Shown one piece after another: positions 23,133 through 27,181 of a DNA stretch of 27,181 nt. This DNA is from Deinococcus radiotolerans (GTDB lineage Bacteria > Deinococcota > Deinococci > Deinococcales > Deinococcaceae), in contig NZ_BMPE01000031.1 of the NCBI RefSeq assembly GCF_014647435.1, forward strand, positions 1 to 27,181, given 5' to 3'. The position numbers were made by a program, and so were the translations under genes. Position 1 is the first letter of the stretch. Every line of letters begins with the position of its first letter. The notes beneath the pieces were generated by a model, which saw only the letters and a list, made by a program, of their open reading frames with translations, made no database searches and was not told the DNA's origin.

Positions 23133-24062
23133 ATGCATGGCCTGACCGCCCATATTGAGGCCCTGCAAAGCCTGCTGGACATGCCCGTCATGGTCTACGC
23201 GACCACGCCAGGGCGCTTTAAACCCGTTGAGGATTCAGACGTTGAGATCCTCCACCGCTGTGTCGTGATGACCCTGGCTGGTCAGCGCCGCCTGACGCTG
23301 GTGCTCCACACGACCGGTGGCTACGTGAACGCCGCGCGCCGGCTGGCCGTTCTGCTCCGGGAGTACGTCGATACCCTCCACATCCTGGTTCCGCACAAGG
23401 CCATCTCGGCAGGTACGCTGATCTGCCTGGCTGCAGATGAGCTCGTCCTGACTGGCCTCTCCGAGCTCAGTCCCCTGGATCCGAACGTCAGCTCAACTCA
23501 ACCCCAACCGGGCATGCCTTCGAGCGTCTCCTCTGCCGACAGTCACGCTTACCTTGACATGGCAGAAGTGTGGTTCGGTCTGGACCGTGCGCAGCATGGG
23601 CTTGAGCTGTTCAAATTGCTAAACCAGAAATTTTTTCCGACCTCGCTGAGTTCGTTCTACCGGTCCGAAGAGCAGATGCTCAAGTACTGCCAGGGGTTCC
23701 TCTCGCACAGCATGCCGGGCGCCGCAGTCGCACAGCGGCAGGCGGTCGCTGAACACCTGGTTCGCGGATACGGCTCGCACGACTGCGTCATCACGCGTGC
23801 GGAGGTCATGGCGTTGGGCCTGAACGTCCGCGCGGCAGGCGTGGAGGAAGAACGCGTTGCTCTCGAACTCATCCAGGCGTGCCGGACCATCACGACAGCC
23901 GACGAAACCCTAAGCGCACACAACGCGGTCATGGCCAGTGAGGTGTTCCTGGCCACCCATGACCCCCTGCCGGTCGGCGCGCCTCTGGGCGAGGGTGACG
24001 ATGTCCCGGTTGTACCTGGCTTCACCGTGGAGGCGCAGCGGACGCCTTGGCGCATCCGATGA
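23133..24062 (+). CDS. SDH/ClpP-fold serine protease of the peptide cluster
   Basis: A 309-residue protein of the serine dehydrogenase proteinase type (SDH_sah, PF01972; ClpP/crotonase fold). The ATG at 23133 has AAAGG 6 bases upstream; a longer GTG reading from 23076 overlaps the ligase stop and is less likely. Key features: LTLVLHTTGGYVNAARRLA (oxyanion-forming TTGG, 60-63), VPHKAISAGTLICLAADELVL with Ser92 as likely nucleophile, and SPLDPNV. There is no membrane span or signal, so it acts in the cytoplasm. In this position between ligase and exporter it is a candidate leader peptidase or precursor-processing enzyme (inference). Family identification is good; the exact substrate is unknown. 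Confidence 0.85.
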   Translation: MHGLTAHIEALQSLLDMPVMVYATTPGRFKPVEDSDVEILHRCVVMTLAGQRRLTLVLHTTGGYVNAARRLAVLLREYVDTLHILVPHKAISAGTLICLAADELVLTGLSELSPLDPNVSSTQPQPGMPSSVSSADSHAYLDMAEVWFGLDRAQHGLELFKLLNQKFFPTSLSSFYRSEEQMLKYCQGFLSHSMPGAAVAQRQAVAEHLVRGYGSHDCVITRAEVMALGLNVRAAGVEEERVALELIQACRTITTADETLSAHNAVMASEVFLATHDPLPVGAPLGEGDDVPVVPGFTVEAQRTPWRIR

Positions 24063-24116
24063 GCACAACACGGACAAGGGGTGCGGGCGGGGCACCTTCA
24101 CCGAGGAACTTCAGTC

Positions 24117-25997
24117 ATGGATGAACCGCCGACTGGTCGGCCCGTGCAGGTGTTCAAAGAGGTGGCTCACGTGCTTCCCCGTGTCGTCCGCCTCCTCATC
24201 CGCGCCCACCGCAAAGGGCTCCTGGCCGCGCTGGCCGGCACGGCCGCGCTTGGACTGCTTCCAGCAGGGATTGCCAGCATTGCCAAAGTCATGGTTGACA
24301 CCCTGGCTGCGGGTGCCGGGCCCACCCTCAACCTCTGGCTGCTCATCGCTGCAGAACTCCTGCTGGTGACCCTGTCTGTGGGCCTCGGGCATGTGCTTGA
24401 TCTGACCAGGACCTACCTGGGAGAACATGTCCAGCACGTGCTCCGCATGGACGTCAATGAGCACGCCGCTCACCTGGACCTGGCCTTCTTCGAGCAGCCC
24501 GAGAACCACGACACCCTGGAAAAGGCCCGCCGGGAGCTTGGGTACCGGCCTGTGCTGCTCACCATGGCTGTCCTGGGCGGCGTTCAGAACCTGGTCACGA
24601 TCTCCGGCTTTGTCGCGATTGTTCTTGCGTTCCAGCCTTTCCTGCTGCTGGCCCTGGTCATCGCAGCGATTCCGGTGCTGCTCGTGGCGCAGCAGTCCAG
24701 CCTCCTCACATTCCGGACCTACGATTTCCTGACCCCTGAGGGGCGGCGAGCCGCGTACGTGGACGAACTGCTCACGCAAGAAGGCGCGGCCAAAGAACTG
24801 CGCCTCTTCGGCCTGTCAAGGCGGCTTCTCGCTCAGAGCCGAGCGTATACCCAACACGCGCTGGACGTCCGGCTGCAGGCCGCCCGCCGCAACCTCACCC
24901 GGTTCGCCTGGGCAGATCTGTTCTCGGTCGGGCTGCAGTACGTGGCGCTGGCGTTCGTGGTCTACCGCGCGGCGACCGGAAGCATCAGCCTGGGGGATTT
25001 CACGCTCCTGATTGCGGCGCTCGCCGCTGTCCGGCAGAACCTGACGCAGGTGGTCTCCAATTTTGGTGACGTTCTCGAACACGCGCTGCTCCTGACTGAC
25101 CTGGACCGCTTCCTGGGCGTGCGCCCCGTCATTGTCGCTCCAGCAGAGCCGCTGCCCGCCCCTGTAACCGTGCATCGTTCCCTCAGATTCGAACGCGCGA
25201 GCTTTACGTACCCCGGCGCCACGCGCGCGGTGTTCACGGATTTCAACCTGGAGTTGCGAGCCGGTGAAGCCACAGCGCTCGTCGGTGTCAACGGGGCAGG
25301 GAAAACCACGCTGGTCAAGCTGCTGACGCGCCTGTACGACCCCGGCAGTGGCCGCATTACCCTGGATGGCACGGATATCCGCTCGTATGATCCTGAACAC
25401 TACCGGGAGTTGTTCGGTGTCATCTTGCAGGATTTCACGCGGTATCAATTCTCCGCTGAAGAGAATGTGGTGCTCGCCCGGCCGAATGACCCTGCCGACC
25501 CGCTGAAACTGGGTGAGGCTGCGCAGAGGGCCGGCCTGACGCCCCTGGTGAACGCCTTACCTGAAGGATGGGGCACGTTTTTAGGCCGGCAATTTCAGCA
25601 TCGGGGTCAGGAACTCTCCGGCGGTCAATGGCAGAAAGTGGCCCTGGCCCGGGCGCTGTACCGGGACGCGCCCATTCTCATTCTGGACGAGCCAACGGCC
25701 GCGCTGGACGCCGAAGCAGAAGCAGAACTGTTCAAGCGGTACCGCGAGTTGACGCAGGACAGACTCAGCCTGCTGATCACGCACCGCTTCAATACCGTCA
25801 GGTTCGCGGACCGCATCGTCGTGATCGAGGAGGGCCAGATTCTCGAAGACGGCACCCACGCCGCCTTGATGGCGCTGAGGGGACGGTACCACGACATGTT
25901 TACCGCTCAAGCTCAGGCCTACGACGTGACGTCCTCCGCAGCGGAGATGTCCTCTCAGCTGGAAACAGCACATCCTTCAGGAGGAGGCGCGTCCTGA
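24117..25997 (+). CDS. ABC exporter (fused membrane and ATPase domains)
   Basis: A 626-residue half-transporter. The ATG at 24117 has GAGGAA 8 bases upstream. Residues about 20-330 are the six-helix exporter domain (LLAALAGTAALGLLPAG, NLWLLIAAELLLVTLSVGLGH, FVAIVLAFQPFLLLALVIAAIPVLLVA). The ATPase has Walker A GVNGAGKTT (390-398), the Q-loop GVILQDFTRYQFSAEENV, signature LSGGQ (500-504), Walker B ILILDEP (520-526) and switch His in LLITHRFN. There is no N-terminal C39 peptidase domain, so leader removal needs a separate enzyme, which fits the adjacent protease. It likely exports the modified peptide as a homodimer. It follows the protease by 54 bp in the same operon. Confidence 0.93.
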   Translation: MDEPPTGRPVQVFKEVAHVLPRVVRLLIRAHRKGLLAALAGTAALGLLPAGIASIAKVMVDTLAAGAGPTLNLWLLIAAELLLVTLSVGLGHVLDLTRTYLGEHVQHVLRMDVNEHAAHLDLAFFEQPENHDTLEKARRELGYRPVLLTMAVLGGVQNLVTISGFVAIVLAFQPFLLLALVIAAIPVLLVAQQSSLLTFRTYDFLTPEGRRAAYVDELLTQEGAAKELRLFGLSRRLLAQSRAYTQHALDVRLQAARRNLTRFAWADLFSVGLQYVALAFVVYRAATGSISLGDFTLLIAALAAVRQNLTQVVSNFGDVLEHALLLTDLDRFLGVRPVIVAPAEPLPAPVTVHRSLRFERASFTYPGATRAVFTDFNLELRAGEATALVGVNGAGKTTLVKLLTRLYDPGSGRITLDGTDIRSYDPEHYRELFGVILQDFTRYQFSAEENVVLARPNDPADPLKLGEAAQRAGLTPLVNALPEGWGTFLGRQFQHRGQELSGGQWQKVALARALYRDAPILILDEPTAALDAEAEAELFKRYRELTQDRLSLLITHRFNTVRFADRIVVIEEGQILEDGTHAALMALRGRYHDMFTAQAQAYDVTSSAAEMSSQLETAHPSGGGAS

Positions 25998-26253
25998 CGC
26001 CACTCCTCCGGCGCACGGCTCGATGATTCTGGACGCTCGACCTCAGCGGAACTGGGTGTGATGCCTTCATCTGGCATTCTTCGGGTCTGGTGATGAAGTG
26101 CCGAGGCGGCGGCGTGCGCAGCGCGGAATCCCCGTGTTCGGCCCCGTCTTTTGAGGTCAAGCTGAGCGCGTTCCTGCTCGCGGGGCGGGCGATGTCGAAA
26201 CTCGCCTCCTGGAGCTTGGCTATGAACCTGACGTATTCATTGAGCCATGGCAT
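25900..26253 (-). CDS. Hypothetical small ORF (117 aa), uncertain
   Basis: Listed because its ATG at 26253 is preceded by GGGGAGGTCGCA, an excellent ribosome binding site. The first 50 residues (MPWLNEYVRFIAKLQEASFD and on) look protein-like. The second half is basic, Arg/Pro/Ser-rich and overlaps the 3' end of the ABC exporter on the other strand by about 98 bp, so the tail is probably read past a lost stop. No family is recognised. It may be a remnant truncated by rearrangement near the insertion sequences to its right. Confidence 0.35.
   Translation of the reverse strand: MPWLNEYVRFIAKLQEASFDIARPASRNALSLTSKDGAEHGDSALRTPPPRHFITRPEECQMKASHPVPLRSSVQNHRAVRRRSGVRTRLLLKDVLFPAERTSPLRRTSRRRPELER
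25978..26011 (+). terminator. Possible imperfect hairpin at the exporter stop
   Basis: GGAGGAGGCG (25980-25989) can pair with CGCCACTCCTCC (25998-26009) with a 2-base bulge and an 8-base loop that contains the stop codon. No T-run follows, so the terminator role is weak. Confidence 0.3.
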
Positions 26254-26314
26254 TGCGACCTCCCCTTCTATTGTCTGTGCAATTAAACTCATGACGAGGG
26301 CGTAGCGTCGGAGT

Positions 26315-26506
26315 TTGTATTGGCGTACAGACCTCACCAACCCGCAATGGGACGCCCTCCAACCTCATCTCCCACCCGATCCCAGGCGCGGCCACCCCTA
26401 CGCTGACCACCGACGGGTGATCAACGGCATCCTCTGGCGCATCAAGGTCGGGGCGCCTTGGCGAGATATACCTGATCGGTACGGCCCGTGGCGCACCTGC
26501 CACTGA
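26315..26506 (+). pseudogene. IS5-family transposase, N-terminal fragment
   Basis: 63 codons from a TTG. The product ([20 protein letters not shown], then [28 protein letters not shown]) is the typical N-terminal DUF4096-like part of IS5-group transposases. The frame ends at TGA 26504-26506, which is the first three bases of the adjoining IS3-like end, so the gene was cut by that insertion. The element's left end should lie in the 26280-26314 stretch (GAGGGCGTAGCGTC), but its right end is not in the window. Confidence 0.85.
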
Positions 26507-26635
26507 CGTGACCCCAATTGGTCGGCCCACTCCGAATGAGACAACATCGTCTCTGACCTGCTCCCCGCAATCGGTTCCAAAATGAATCGGAAAATCTGGC
26601 ACACTCAGGGAACACACGTTCCCAGGAGGGTCAGC

Positions 26636-26890
26636 ATGGGAGGAGCACGGCATACCGAAGAGCAGATCGCCTTCGCCCTGCGGCAAGTCGACTCCGGCAC
26701 GTCCGTCGGCGAGGTCTGCCGGAAGATGGGCGTCGTCGAGTCTACGTACGACATCTGGCGCAAAAAGTACGGCGGGGTGGGGGTTGCGGAACTCCGTCGG
26801 CTTCGCCAACTGGAAGAGGAAAACCGCAAACTGAAGCAGCTGGTGGCGGATCTGAGCCTGGACAAGGCGATGCTGCAGGAGGTCATCTAA
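26636..26890 (+). CDS. IS3-family OrfA (helix-turn-helix and leucine zipper)
   Basis: An 84-residue protein starting at ATG 26636 after CCAGGAGGG. HTH region: EEQIAFALRQVDSGTSVGEV and CRKMGVVESTYDIWRKKYGG. Zipper region: LRRLRQLEEENRKLKQLVAD and LSLDKAMLQEVI. In relatives OrfA ends a few residues later in the frame A-AAA-AAG; here TAA comes immediately before that run. OrfA gives binding to the IS ends and, fused to OrfB by frameshift, the transposase. Confidence 0.9.
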   Translation: MGGARHTEEQIAFALRQVDSGTSVGEVCRKMGVVESTYDIWRKKYGGVGVAELRRLRQLEEENRKLKQLVADLSLDKAMLQEVI

Positions 26891-26921
26891 AAAAGCTGTG
26901 AACCCCCGCCAACGGCGGGGG
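26889..26921 (+). promoter_or_regulatory. Programmed-frameshift signal of the IS3 element
   Basis: AAAAAAG (26889-26895) is the standard IS3 slippery heptamer. Seven bases downstream CCCCCGCC (26903-26910) and GGCGGGGG (26914-26921) form a perfect 8-bp stem with loop AAC. After a -1 slip the reading enters the OrfB frame. However, OrfA as read is one base out of phase with the slippery codons. Confidence 0.75.
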
Positions 26922-27181
26922 TGGGTGGAGCACGTCCAGCACGTGTTCCGCGTCAGTCAACGTCGGGCTTGTCGGGGTCTGTATGTCGCGCGCTCGACAT
27001 GTCGCTACGTCTTCAAGAAGCGGGCAGACGAGCCCGCCATCGTCCAGCGCATGACCGAGATCGCGGGGGTACGGGTGCGCTATGGATACCGGCGCATTCA
27101 CGTGCTGATGGCCCGGGAGGGCTGGCGCATCAACCACAAGCGGCTGTATCGGTTGTACACCCAGACCGGGCTCAATCTGCG
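26898..27181 (+). CDS. IS3-family OrfB transposase, N-terminal part
   Basis: Frame AAA-GCT-GTG onwards, open to the window end. Sequence VSQRRACRGLYVARSTCRYV, then IVQRMTEIAGVRVRYGYRRI and HVLMAREGWRINHKRLYRLY is the usual region before the rve (DDE integrase) core of IS407-like OrfB; the catalytic residues lie beyond the window. The GTG at 26898 with GGAGG (26877-26881 region) upstream offers a direct start; otherwise it is made as an OrfAB fusion. Confidence 0.88.
   Translation, partial: MNPRQRRGWVEHVQHVFRVSQRRACRGLYVARSTCRYVFKKRADEPAIVQRMTEIAGVRVRYGYRRIHVLMAREGWRINHKRLYRLYTQTGLNL

Larger units (their letters stand above)
26504..27181 (+). mobile_element. IS3-family insertion sequence (IS407-like), runs off the window
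   Basis: The left end TGACGTGACCCC (26504-26515) has the TGA-start form usual in IS407-like ends. It is followed by OrfA, an A6G slippery site with hairpin, and a partial OrfB. It is inserted into the IS5-type transposase gene; the right end lies outside the window. Confidence 0.8.

Overview
The window looks like an accessory region of a high-GC Deinococcus-type chromosome or plasmid (genus inferred from gene content, codon usage and the YtrA/LuxR/BTAD regulator style; no rRNA or unique marker is present). No tRNA, rRNA or CRISPR array was seen.

Left part (1-5750): a minus-strand pair encodes a coiled-coil CHAT (caspase-like) protease and a PD-(D/E)XK-like nuclease, a candidate defence or cell-suicide module. 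Two small minus-strand genes (zinc-ribbon-like and WYL/SH3-like) follow. Then a 49-residue peptide with a signal sequence is transcribed divergently from a 633-residue TPR-wHTH-BTAD regulator, an arrangement reminiscent of peptide-sensing RRNPP pairs.

Core (6018-9592 and 22154-25997): a ribosomally made peptide cluster of the graspetide type (ATP-grasp ligase, ester/amide cross-links), cut in two. It holds a LuxR regulator, a YtrA-type GntR regulator with its ABC transporter, a Cys-free 71-residue putative precursor, a strong hairpin terminator/attenuator, the ATP-grasp ligase, an SDH/ClpP-fold serine protease and a one-chain ABC exporter. The promoters of the GntR operon and of the precursor share the block CAATGTATTA, which suggests one regulon.

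The ligase gene is broken after codon 36 by a complete 12,574-bp Tn3-family transposon (9580-22153). The evidence is 38-bp terminal inverted repeats (32/38 identical), a 5-bp target duplication CATCC, a serine resolvase with res-like repeats and a 1001-residue DDE transposase. Joining the two flanks at the duplication restores an unbroken 345-residue ligase frame, so precise excision would repair the gene.

Transposon cargo: a LysR/TDT-exporter pair with a decayed sulfite-oxidase-like gene, an ECF sigma/anti-sigma pair, a secreted double-repeat protein, a YVTN beta-propeller and DUF305 pair, and a fluoride-resistance operon (fluoride riboswitch, CrcB, two DUF190 proteins).

Right end (26000-27181): an IS5-type transposase cut after 63 residues by an IS3-family element that runs off the window.
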